NCBI RefSeq assembly: GCF_008271365.1
Contig: NZ_CP043430.1
Location: 744,001 to 808,000, forward strand
Direction: 5' to 3'
DNA: 64,000 nt
Source of the DNA: Microbacterium sp. 1S1
GTDB taxonomy: Bacteria > Actinomycetota > Actinomycetes > Actinomycetales > Microbacteriaceae
This document shows positions 1-6,452 of the stretch, piece after piece (position 1 is the stretch's first letter; each line of letters starts with the position of its first letter). The translations under genes and the position numbers were made by a program. The notes below the pieces were generated by a model. It had not been told where the DNA came from. It worked only from the letters and a program-made list of their open reading frames with translations, and searched no databases.

Positions 1-269
1 TGCAGTACGGGCCTGGCCACGCGTCCGATCGGGAGACCGGTCACGCCGTCTCCCGACAGGCACGCGAGCTGCTGGTGTGGACCCGCTTCCACCCTGACGC
101 GGTGCCGGACTGGTGCGAGGAGCTGGTCGAAACCGCCGCGGGCACCACGATCACGCGGCTTCCCTCGCCGCGCGGCACGTCGGTGCACCAGGTCCGCCGG
201 GCATTCGGGCCGGGAGCACTCGGGCTGCGCTGGGGTTACGGCCCTCGTGACGGCGGTCAGCCCGGCTGA
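1..269 (+). CDS. C-terminal end of an unrecognised protein (5' end outside window)
   Basis: An open frame enters from the left edge (first full codon at base 3) and stops with TGA at 267-269, giving the last 88 residues of a protein. The piece contains an amphipathic stretch around RQARELLVWTRFHPD and ends in GYGPRDGGQPG. No family motif is recognised. The 3' end overlaps the convergent rhodanese gene by 13 nt. The high-GC codon use matches the neighbours, so it is probably a real gene end rather than a chance frame. Function unknown. Confidence 0.5.
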   Translation, partial: QYGPGHASDRETGHAVSRQARELLVWTRFHPDAVPDWCEELVETAAGTTITRLPSPRGTSVHQVRRAFGPGALGLRWGYGPRDGGQPG

Positions 270-1096
270 TCGCCCGTCGCGACCGGCCGCCCCGGGGTGT
301 TCGACCACTGGCTCCAGGAGCCGGGGTAGACCTTCGCGGGGATCCCGACCTCGTGCAGGACCAGTGCGGTGTGCGCCGCCGTGATGCCGGATCCGCAGTA
401 GGCCGCGACCGGCGTGTCCTCGGCGATCCCGGCTTCGGCGAGCGTCGCGAGCACGCTGTCCCGGTCGCGGAGTCGGCCGTGCTCATCGAGGTGTCGCAGT
501 GTCGGAAGGTTGCGGGCTCCGGGGATGTGTCCGGCGACCGGGTCGAGGGGCTCGCTCTCGCCGCGGTAGCGCTCCGGGGCGCGCACGTCGAGCAGGACGC
601 CGCGCGCCGGGAACGTCGCCGCCTCGTCGATCGAGAGCGCCTCCTGCCCCGGGGTGGAGAGCTCGACATCCCCCATCTCCGGCACGACGTCGTCGGTCGT
701 CAGGTCGTATCCGGCCGCTGTCCACGCGCGCAGGCCCCCGTCGAGCACCCGGACGTCGACCCCCGCCTGACGAAGCAGCCACCAGGCGCGAGCCGCCGCG
801 AGCCCCCGCGTGTCGTCGTACGCGACCACCGCGTCTCCCTGGCGGACGCCCCAGCGCCGCGCCGCCGCCTCCAGCGTCTCCCTGGACGGGAGCGGATGAC
901 GTCCCTCCGTCGGAGCCCCCGGCGTGGAGAGTTCCTGATCCAGCGAAGCGAACACCGCGCCGGGGATGTGGCCCGAGAGGTAGTCGCTGTGACCGGCTTC
1001 GGGTCGATCGAGACGCCAACGCACGTCGATGATCCGGATCGCAGCCCCTTCGTCGATGAGGTCGTGGAGGTCGGTCGCGCTGAGGAAGTGACTCAT
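257..1096 (-). CDS. sseA: Thiosulfate/3-mercaptopyruvate sulfurtransferase (tandem rhodanese)
   Basis: A 279-residue protein with two rhodanese domains, the usual size for cytoplasmic SseA-type enzymes that move sulfane sulfur from thiosulfate or mercaptopyruvate to acceptors such as cyanide or thiols. The N-terminal domain (about 1-130, IIDVRWRL, SGHIPGAVF) is the non-catalytic copy. The C-terminal domain carries VLLDVRAPERYRG and the active-site loop CGSGITA with the catalytic cysteine at about residue 234. The loop CGSG[IV]TA is the form commonly seen in 3-mercaptopyruvate sulfurtransferases, but thiosulfate cannot be excluded as donor. It is divergent from ribA. Confidence 0.9.
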   Translation of the reverse strand: MSHFLSATDLHDLIDEGAAIRIIDVRWRLDRPEAGHSDYLSGHIPGAVFASLDQELSTPGAPTEGRHPLPSRETLEAAARRWGVRQGDAVVAYDDTRGLAAARAWWLLRQAGVDVRVLDGGLRAWTAAGYDLTTDDVVPEMGDVELSTPGQEALSIDEAATFPARGVLLDVRAPERYRGESEPLDPVAGHIPGARNLPTLRHLDEHGRLRDRDSVLATLAEAGIAEDTPVAAYCGSGITAAHTALVLHEVGIPAKVYPGSWSQWSNTPGRPVATGDQPG

Positions 1097-1213
1097 GGTG
1101 CGAGGCTACCGAGCCTTCGGCGACCGGTGTCGGCACCCGTCACGGACGGACACGTCTCCGGGGTGCCGAGAACGCACGGGAATAGAGACGCAGCTCCGGC
1201 GTTTCCTCCTCAC

Positions 1214-1864
1214 ATGATTGAAACTTCAACGGTCGCCGCCGAGCGCACCCGTGTGCGCGTGCCCCTGCGCTTCGCGGACGGGTTCGCGACGACGGCCGAC
1301 GTGGTGACGTTCGACGGTCTCGTGGACGGACGCGAGCACCTCCTGCTCGGCCTCGGCGACTGGCAGGGCGCGTTGGCCCGCGGGGCGGACGGCGGCGACG
1401 CTCCCCTCGTCCGTCCTCACAGCGAGTGCCTCACGGGCGACGTCTTCGGCTCGGAGCGCTGCGACTGCGGGCCGCAGCTGCGGGAGGCCGTCGAGCGCAT
1501 CGCCGACGAGGGCGGCTTCCTCCTCTACCTGCGCCAGGAGGGTCGCGGCATCGGCCTCTACGCCAAGCTCGACGCCTACGCGCTGCAGGACGCGGGCCTC
1601 GACACGTACGAGGCGAACGTCGCACTCGGCCACGGCGAGGACGAACGGGACTACACGGTCGCCGCGCAGATGCTGCGGGCCATGGGCGTGGACAGCATCC
1701 GTCTGCTCAGCAACAACCCGGACAAGGCCGCCCAGCTCGACGCCCTCGGCGTCCGCGTCGCGGAGCGCGTCCGCACCGAGGTGCACCTGTCCGAGGCGAA
1801 CACGCGCTACCTCCAGGCGAAGCGCGACCACACGGCTCACACGATCGACCTGACCGCGGCGTGA
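1214..1864 (+). CDS. ribA: GTP cyclohydrolase II
   Basis: RibA opens the imidazole ring of GTP, the first step of riboflavin synthesis. The 216-residue protein is a stand-alone cyclohydrolase, not the RibBA fusion. The zinc ligands are visible as Cys72, Cys83 and Cys85 in SECLTGDVFGSERCDCG, and the GTP-binding motif RQEGRGIGL follows at about 108-116. The ATG at 1214 is chosen because the family's conserved region starts soon after it; no good Shine-Dalgarno precedes it. A 9-bp inverted repeat (1130-1138 with 1161-1169) lies in the divergent intergenic region. The gene stands away from other rib genes, and the following MarR gene starts 17 nt after its stop. Confidence 0.9.
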   Translation: MIETSTVAAERTRVRVPLRFADGFATTADVVTFDGLVDGREHLLLGLGDWQGALARGADGGDAPLVRPHSECLTGDVFGSERCDCGPQLREAVERIADEGGFLLYLRQEGRGIGLYAKLDAYALQDAGLDTYEANVALGHGEDERDYTVAAQMLRAMGVDSIRLLSNNPDKAAQLDALGVRVAERVRTEVHLSEANTRYLQAKRDHTAHTIDLTAA

Positions 1865-1881
1865 CATCGAGGGAGGACGAC

Positions 1882-2352
1882 ATGAGCGGGACGCGGCACC
1901 CGCGGCGGCTCGACGACGACGAGCTGGCGACCTGGCTGCCGATCATCCGGTTCGTGCAGCTCCTGCCCCAGGTCCTCGATCGGGCGTTGAAGGACGAGGT
2001 GGGCTTGAACCACGCGCGGTACGCGATCCTCGTGACCCTCGCCGGGCAGGGCGAGGAAGCGGTCACGATGACCGAGCTCGCGCGCATCGCCGGACTGAGC
2101 AGGTCGCGCCTGAGCCACGCGCTGGATTCCTTGGAGGAGCGCGGCTGGGTGGAGCGGACGTCGTGCAGCACCGACAAGCGGACCCTCTCCGCGGCACTGA
2201 CCCCTGCGGGCTGGGAGATGCTCCGTGCCGCGGCGCCGGTCCACGTGGCCCAGATCCGTGACCTCATCCTCGACCCGCTGTCCGCGGAGGATCGACAGCG
2301 GCTGCAGGACATCCTGGGGGCGCTGCTCCCCGGCGTCACGGCCGCACTCTGA
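1882..2352 (+). CDS. MarR-family transcriptional regulator
   Basis: A 156-residue protein with the MarR winged helix at about 45-115: TMTELARIAGLSRSRLSHAL is the recognition region and STDKRTLSAALTPAG the wing. The ATG at 1882 has a clear GGGAGGA site. It follows ribA by 17 nt and is probably cotranscribed with it, though that does not prove it controls riboflavin synthesis. Such dimeric regulators usually respond to phenolic or other small ligands; the ligand cannot be read from the sequence. Confidence 0.85.
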   Translation: MSGTRHPRRLDDDELATWLPIIRFVQLLPQVLDRALKDEVGLNHARYAILVTLAGQGEEAVTMTELARIAGLSRSRLSHALDSLEERGWVERTSCSTDKRTLSAALTPAGWEMLRAAAPVHVAQIRDLILDPLSAEDRQRLQDILGALLPGVTAAL

Positions 2353-2355
2353 CGC

Positions 2356-2378
2356 ACGTTCTGCTCTGAGCAGAACGT
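2356..2378. promoter_or_regulatory. Perfect 23-nt palindrome, likely PopR/ClgR operator
   Basis: Two 11-nt arms (ACGTTCTGCTC and its complement) flank one central T. The core reads TTCTGCT-N3-AGCAGAA. As I recall it, the PopR site reported upstream of clpP3 in Streptomyces lividans is TTCTGCC-N3-GGCAGAA, so this matches all but one position per arm. It ends 37 nt before the regulator's ATG, just upstream of where the -35 would lie for a TTATCG/TATCGT -10 at about 2403. There is no T-run, so a terminator for the MarR gene is less likely, though possible. Confidence 0.7.
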
Positions 2379-2414
2379 CTCGATCCCTCCGCAGGGGTCG
2401 GCTTATCGTGAGGC

Positions 2415-2765
2415 ATGGCCGACATCGTCCCGTTCCCCCGCGCCCCGCGTCCCGTCCGCCCGCCGTCGAACGGCCCTGAACCGCTGTGGCGCGAGCTGCT
2501 CGGCGACCAGCTGCGGCGGCTGCGCCATGACCGCGGCGAGACCCTCACCGAGACCGCGGAGAAGGCCGGCGTCTCGCCGCAGTACCTCTCCGAGGTCGAG
2601 CGCGGTCGGAAGGAACCGTCGAGCGAGATGATCGCCGCGATCGCGGGCGCGTTGGACTCGAGCCTCATCGAGCTCACGAGCGCCGTGGCCGACGGGCTGC
2701 GTCAGGCCGCTCCCGCGACGGCCGCGGTGTCCGCCGCCCGCGGCACCTTCGCCCTCGCCGCCTGA
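2415..2765 (+). CDS. XRE-family regulator of the ClgR/PopR type
   Basis: A 116-residue protein with one HTH_3 domain at about 30-90. The segment [20 protein letters not shown] is characteristic of ClgR/PopR, the actinobacterial activators of clpP operons. The C-terminus is FALAA, and its last four residues equal the end of the SsrA degradation tag. In Streptomyces the terminal alanines of PopR are known to make it a ClpP substrate, giving feedback control, so the same is inferred here. The palindrome at 2356-2378 is probably its own operator. The gene is convergent with the clpP pair. It could instead be the general ClgR; operator and context favour PopR. Confidence 0.8.
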   Translation: MADIVPFPRAPRPVRPPSNGPEPLWRELLGDQLRRLRHDRGETLTETAEKAGVSPQYLSEVERGRKEPSSEMIAAIAGALDSSLIELTSAVADGLRQAAPATAAVSAARGTFALAA

Positions 2766-2827
2766 CCCGTCCCCGTCCCCGTCCCCGTCCCCCGTCCCAC
2801 GTCCCGTCCCGTCCCCGCGCCGTCCCG
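2766..2827. repeat. Low-complexity CCGTCC/GTCCCC tract
   Basis: About 60 nt directly after the regulator's stop is made of imperfect repeats of GTCCC and GTCCCC (six to nine units). No gene fits here. It looks like a slippage-prone simple repeat in the convergent intergenic gap, just before the strong hairpin at 2851. Confidence 0.7.
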
Positions 2828-2850
2828 TTTCACCTGCACGACCGGAGCAC

Positions 2851-2887
2851 GGGTGCACGACGGATACCGGGAATCCATCGTGCACCC
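2851..2887. terminator. Bidirectional hairpin between popR-like gene and clpP operon
   Basis: Arms 2851-2865 and 2873-2887 (GGGTGCACGACGGAT and its near-complement, one mismatch in 15) enclose a 7-nt loop. The hairpin sits 6 nt from the stop of the convergent clpP gene and has no U-run, as is usual in high-GC actinobacteria. Confidence 0.65.
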
Positions 2888-2893
2888 GTCACC

Positions 2894-3496
2894 TCATCGT
2901 GCGTCCGGGGCGCGGGGACCGAGCACGGTGTCGATGAGGCCGTAGTCGAGGGCACCGGCGGCCGTGAAGACCCGGTCCCGGTCGGTGTCGAGGCGGAGCT
3001 CCGCGAGGGAGCGGCCGCTGTGCCGGGCCAGGATCGTCTCCATGTCGGAGCGCACCCGCACGACCTCGTCGGCCGCGAGGATGAGGTCGGGGATGGCGCC
3101 GCGCGATTGACCGGCCGGCTGGTGCAGCACGATGCGCGCGTGGGCGAGGGCCGCTCGCTCCCCCGGTGCCCCCGCCGCGACGAGCAGCGCCGCCGGACCG
3201 ATGGCCTGGCCCACGCACGTCGTCGCGATCCGCGGCCGGATGTGCTGCATGGTGTCGTAGATCGCCAGCGCGGCACCCGGGTCCCCGCCCTCGCTGTTGA
3301 TGTAGAACTGGACACCGGTCTCGGGGCTGTCCGCGTCGAGGTGCAGGAGCTGCGCGATGAGTGCGTTGGCGACTCCCGCGTCGATGCCGGTGCCGAGGTA
3401 GATGACGCGTTCCGCGAGCAGATGTGAATAGACGTCCATGACACGCTCGCCCCGCGGGTGCTGCGCGATGACGTTCGGGATCGTGTAGCTGCTCAT
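2894..3496 (-). CDS. clpP: ClpP-like subunit lacking the catalytic serine
   Basis: A 200-residue protein with the ClpP fold: FYINSEGGDPGAALAIYD at 65-81 and the heptamer core to about 185. In active ClpP the nucleophile lies in GQAAS; here the segment is GQAIG, so Gly100 replaces serine. His125 (RIVLHQP) and Asp170 (LDTDRDR) are kept. The subunit is therefore predicted to be inactive and to act as a structural or regulatory ring partner, like ClpR of cyanobacteria and plastids. It is the second gene of a two-gene operon; its ATG overlaps the stop of the upstream clpP (ATGA), so the two are translationally coupled. Confidence 0.85.
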   Translation of the reverse strand: MSSYTIPNVIAQHPRGERVMDVYSHLLAERVIYLGTGIDAGVANALIAQLLHLDADSPETGVQFYINSEGGDPGAALAIYDTMQHIRPRIATTCVGQAIGPAALLVAAGAPGERAALAHARIVLHQPAGQSRGAIPDLILAADEVVRVRSDMETILARHSGRSLAELRLDTDRDRVFTAAGALDYGLIDTVLGPRAPDAR

Positions 3497-4107
3497 GCGT
3501 CCACCCCCAGTCCGACCCGCGCCCGCCGGCGAGGCAGAATCTCCGCGGACGACTGCACGATCTCGTCGACGAATCCGTACGCCTGCGCCTGCGCGGCGGT
3601 GTACCAGCGGTCGTGCAGGGAGTCCTCGAAGATCCGCGCGATCGGCTGCCCCGTGTCGTCGGCGATGAGCCCGAGGACGGTGTCGCGCATGTGGCGGAGG
3701 TCGTCGGCCTGCGCCTCGATCTCCACCGCGGACCCGCCGATGCCCGCAGACCCCTGATGCATGAGGATGCGGGCGTGCGGCAGCGCCCGGCGCTTGCCCT
3801 TCGTCCCCGCGGAGAGCAGGAACTGCCCCGCGCTGCAGGCGAGGCCGAGGGCGAGGGTGGAGACGTCGTTCGGGATGATCCGCATGAGGTCGCGGATGGC
3901 GAGCATCGACGGCACGGAGCCGCCGGGAGAGTGGATCCAGAGGGCGATGTCGGCCGCCGGGTCTTCCGCCGAGAGGGTGAGGAGCTGCGTCATGAGCAGC
4001 GTGCCGTTGTCGTCGTCGAGGGCGCCGTCCAGGACGAGCACCCTGTCGTGGAAGAGGGCGCGCCTGGCCTCGGGCCCGAACTGCGGGAGGTTGTTGTCTT
4101 CGCTCAT
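3493..4107 (-). CDS. clpP: ATP-dependent Clp protease proteolytic subunit
   Basis: A 204-residue ClpP family serine protease. IHSPGGSVPSMLAIRD gives the substrate-binding strand, the nucleophile is Ser92 in GLACSAG, His117 lies in ARILMHQGS, and the acidic residue is in IFEDSLHD. This is the catalytically complete member of the pair. The start at 4107 (MSEDNN) is preceded by GGGG on the minus strand; a longer frame to 4212 has no family support. The pair is probably an accessory ClpP (ClpP3/ClpP4-like in Streptomyces) rather than the housekeeping ClpP1/ClpP2. No copy of the 2356 palindrome is seen in its 136-nt upstream region, shared with the divergent thioesterase gene. Confidence 0.88.
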   Translation of the reverse strand: MSEDNNLPQFGPEARRALFHDRVLVLDGALDDDNGTLLMTQLLTLSAEDPAADIALWIHSPGGSVPSMLAIRDLMRIIPNDVSTLALGLACSAGQFLLSAGTKGKRRALPHARILMHQGSAGIGGSAVEIEAQADDLRHMRDTVLGLIADDTGQPIARIFEDSLHDRWYTAAQAQAYGFVDEIVQSSAEILPRRRARVGLGVDA

Positions 4108-4243
4108 GACCCCAGCATCCGGCTCGGGCTGCGGCCGCGGGGGCGAATCCGCCCGGAGCAGATCCGCTGTGGGCGGCGTCGCGTGCATCCGCCCGAAAAC
4201 GCGGCGTAACACCGCCGACGCACGCCCCGCCTAGCCTCGGGGC

Positions 4244-4714
4244 ATGGCGAAGCAGAAAGCACCCGCATGGCAGTCCGAGGACGGCCTGAACTTCCGCACC
4301 CGAAAATGGGTGCGCCCGGAGGATCTCAACGCGAACGGCACGCTGTTCGGGGGGAGCCTGTTGAAGTGGATCGACGAGGAAGCGGCGATCTACGCGATCG
4401 TGCAGCTCGGGAACTACCGCGTGGTCACCCGGCACATCTCCGCCATCACCTTCGAGGCGTCCGCCGTGCAGGGAGACCTCATCGAGATCGGTCTGCAGGC
4501 GACGCGCTTCGGCATCACCTCGCTCACGATGAGGGCCGTCGCGCGCAACATGATCACCCGTAAGCGAATCCTGACCATCGACGAGATCGTGTTCGTCAGC
4601 ATCGGCGAAGACGGCCTGCCGACCCCGCACGGCTACGACGAGATCACCTACGACCGCGACCGGATGCCGACCGAGCGCATCGCCACCGGCACCATCTCCC
4701 TGCCCAAGCCCTGA
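4244..4714 (+). CDS. Acyl-CoA thioesterase (hotdog, YciA/BACH type)
   Basis: A 156-residue single hotdog domain. The segment NANGTLFGGSLLKWIDEEAA contains the Asn and Asp positions conserved in YciA/BACH acyl-CoA hydrolases, and VVTRHISAITFEASAVQGD forms the following strands. It should hydrolyse short to medium acyl-CoA to the acid and free CoA in the cytoplasm. The ATG at 4244 lacks a clear ribosome site and may be leaderless. It is divergent from the clpP operon and convergent with the gene at 4808, and is followed directly by the repeat element at 4726. Confidence 0.8.
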   Translation: MAKQKAPAWQSEDGLNFRTRKWVRPEDLNANGTLFGGSLLKWIDEEAAIYAIVQLGNYRVVTRHISAITFEASAVQGDLIEIGLQATRFGITSLTMRAVARNMITRKRILTIDEIVFVSIGEDGLPTPHGYDEITYDRDRMPTERIATGTISLPKP

Positions 4715-4725
4715 CTCTTCCTCGC

Positions 4726-4804
4726 CGACCCACCCCTTGAGGTCGACCCACCCCCATAAGTGCGTCACTTAAGGGGGTGGGTCGCGCGGAAGGGGGTAGG
4801 TCGA
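4726..4804. repeat. Four-box intergenic element, family A, copy 1
   Basis: This 79-bp element fills the convergent gap between stops at 4714 and 4808. It has four copies of a box close to AAGGGGTGGGTCG: two inverted (4726-4738, 4743-4755), then two direct (4773-4784, 4790-4804). The inner pair forms a hairpin of 11 + 6 bp with one A-A mismatch around TAAGTG-CGT-CACTTA. A second 79-bp copy lies at 6374. It probably works as a bidirectional terminator or mRNA end structure. Confidence 0.75.
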
Positions 4805-4807
4805 CGG

Positions 4808-6235
4808 TCAGGCGACGGCGAGGACCGCGCGACGGTGGGTGACGCGGTGGCCGATCCAGAAGCCGACCGCGATCAGGCCGACCAGACCGATCCCGAGGAT
4901 CCACGGGAGCAGAGAGGGCGCGGCGCCCGCCGTGGCCGTCGCGAGGGTGCCGGAGCCGTCCGCGATGCGTCCGTTACCCGCGGCGAGATCGGCAGCACCG
5001 GCGTCGAGCTTCGCGCTCCCGCCCGCCAGGGTGCCGGAACCCTCGGCGACCGCGTCCGCACCGGTGCGGAGTTCGGTCATCCCGGACCGGAGGTCGCCGG
5101 CTCCCGACTGCAGCGCGCCGACGCCCGTGGCCAGAGACCCGGCACCCTCGTCGAGCCGTGCCGCGCCGGCGCTGAGTTCTGCGGTGCCGGAGTACAGCGA
5201 CGAGGCTCCGGTGGAGAGGGTCTGCAGCCCGGACGAGAGATCCGCCGCGCCCGCCGCGAGCCGGGACGTGCCGTCCTGCAGCGTCTGCGCTCCGGCGACC
5301 AGGGCGGGAGCGCCCTTCGGCGAGACCAGCGCCACGGTCCCCGGCCAGCCCTTCGAGGCGTCGCCGTTGATGAGCGCGCCGACGCCGGCCGTGAGGCGAG
5401 CGGAGCCGTCGGCGGCGCCGATGAGTCCCTGTGCGAGACCCGGAGCAGCCGCGGCGGGGGCGGCCAGCGCGCCGACCTGCTTCTCGACGCCCGCGGCAAG
5501 CACCGCGAGCTGCTGGAGCTGCACGTCGTCGGGGTTCGCGGCGAGGAGACCCTGCAGACCGGCGGCGAGCGTCCGCGCGTTGCCGGGGGCGCTCGTCGCG
5601 ACGCCCGTCAGCAGGGCCTTCGTGTCCGGATGGGCGAGTTTCTGCACGTCGGCACTCACTCCGGCGCGCAGCGTGGTGCTGAGGGTCGTCGCACCCTCGA
5701 GCACACCGTTGGCGTACCGGTGGGCGCCGTCGACACCGGCGGCGAGAGTGGTCGCGCCGTCGACGAGCTGTCGGGCCCCGGCATCCGCCGCCGCCATCTT
5801 CGCGGCGAGCTCCTGCGATCCGGCGAGCGCCGTCTGCGCTCCGCCGCTCACCCGTCCGGCGCCGTCGAGAGCGGTGGCGACTCCCGCGGCGAGGGTGCCC
5901 GCGCCCTCGGCGAGGGTGGTGGCGCCCGCGGCGGCGGCGGTCGCCCCGTCGCTGAGCTTCGCTGATCCCTGCTGCGCCGTCGCGGTGCCTGCCGCGAGAT
6001 CCTGCGTGCCCGCGGCCAGCTCGTCGGCTCCCGCGGCGAGGTCGGCGGCTCCCTCGGCGAGGTCCGAGGATCCTCCATGCGCGGCGGTCGTGCCCTCCGC
6101 GAGCTCCGAGGCGCCCGCGGACACCTTGCTCATCGTGGCGAAGAACAGCAGCACCATTGCCGCCAGCAGAAGACTGAGGACGATCACGGCGATGCGCATG
6201 CCGAGGCCGTGCGCGTGGGTCTTTTCACTCGTCAT
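4808..6235 (-). CDS. Membrane-anchored heptad-repeat protein (YhgE-like, X-rich)
   Basis: A 475-residue protein with a membrane segment near the N-terminus (about 13-35), another near the C-terminus (about 440-462), and between them some 400 residues of Ala/Gly-rich heptads such as ELAAGTQDLAAGTATA. This is the pattern of the middle part of YhgE/Pip-type proteins and of the X-rich soluble part of some RND/MmpL partners, where the heptads form a long coiled rod outside the membrane. A GGGAG site precedes the start. No enzyme domain is present. It is flanked on both sides by family A repeat elements. Its role is unknown; a cell-envelope or secretion accessory role is only a guess. Confidence 0.75.
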   Translation of the reverse strand: MTSEKTHAHGLGMRIAVIVLSLLLAAMVLLFFATMSKVSAGASELAEGTTAAHGGSSDLAEGAADLAAGADELAAGTQDLAAGTATAQQGSAKLSDGATAAAAGATTLAEGAGTLAAGVATALDGAGRVSGGAQTALAGSQELAAKMAAADAGARQLVDGATTLAAGVDGAHRYANGVLEGATTLSTTLRAGVSADVQKLAHPDTKALLTGVATSAPGNARTLAAGLQGLLAANPDDVQLQQLAVLAAGVEKQVGALAAPAAAAPGLAQGLIGAADGSARLTAGVGALINGDASKGWPGTVALVSPKGAPALVAGAQTLQDGTSRLAAGAADLSSGLQTLSTGASSLYSGTAELSAGAARLDEGAGSLATGVGALQSGAGDLRSGMTELRTGADAVAEGSGTLAGGSAKLDAGAADLAAGNGRIADGSGTLATATAGAAPSLLPWILGIGLVGLIAVGFWIGHRVTHRRAVLAVA

Positions 6236-6373
6236 TGAGGACTCCCGAGGTCAGTGGCGTCGTTGCCACCCGCGACTGTAGGGCCGCCCTCTCCTCGTCC
6301 CGCCGGTTTTGCCGCCAGGTACCAAGTACCACCATCGCCGGTACTCAGTTTCTTGTCGGCCTCGCACAATCGC

Positions 6374-6452
6374 CGACCCGCCCCCTTATGTGCGAGCCAC
6401 CCCCATATGTGACGCACTTTCCGGGGTGGGTCGCGCGGAAAGGGGTGGGTCG
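6374..6452. repeat. Four-box intergenic element, family A, copy 2
   Basis: This copy has the same length (79 bp) and design as the one at 4726: two inverted boxes (6374-6387, 6394-6404) then two direct boxes (6423-6433, 6439-6452), with ATATGTGACGCACTTT in the centre. The right half lies inside the 3' end of the PLP-enzyme gene and encodes its last residues, so the element overlaps coding sequence here. Confidence 0.75.

Noticed and set aside
1097..1213. FMN riboswitch upstream of ribA
   Set aside because: Only one 9-bp stem (1130-1138 with 1161-1169) is seen; the conserved multi-helix FMN aptamer sequences are absent and the gap is too short.
4108..4243. PopR/ClgR operator in front of the clpP pair
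   Set aside because: I searched both strands for TTCTGC-N5-GCAGAA; only an isolated GCAGAA inside the thioesterase gene occurs, without the other half.
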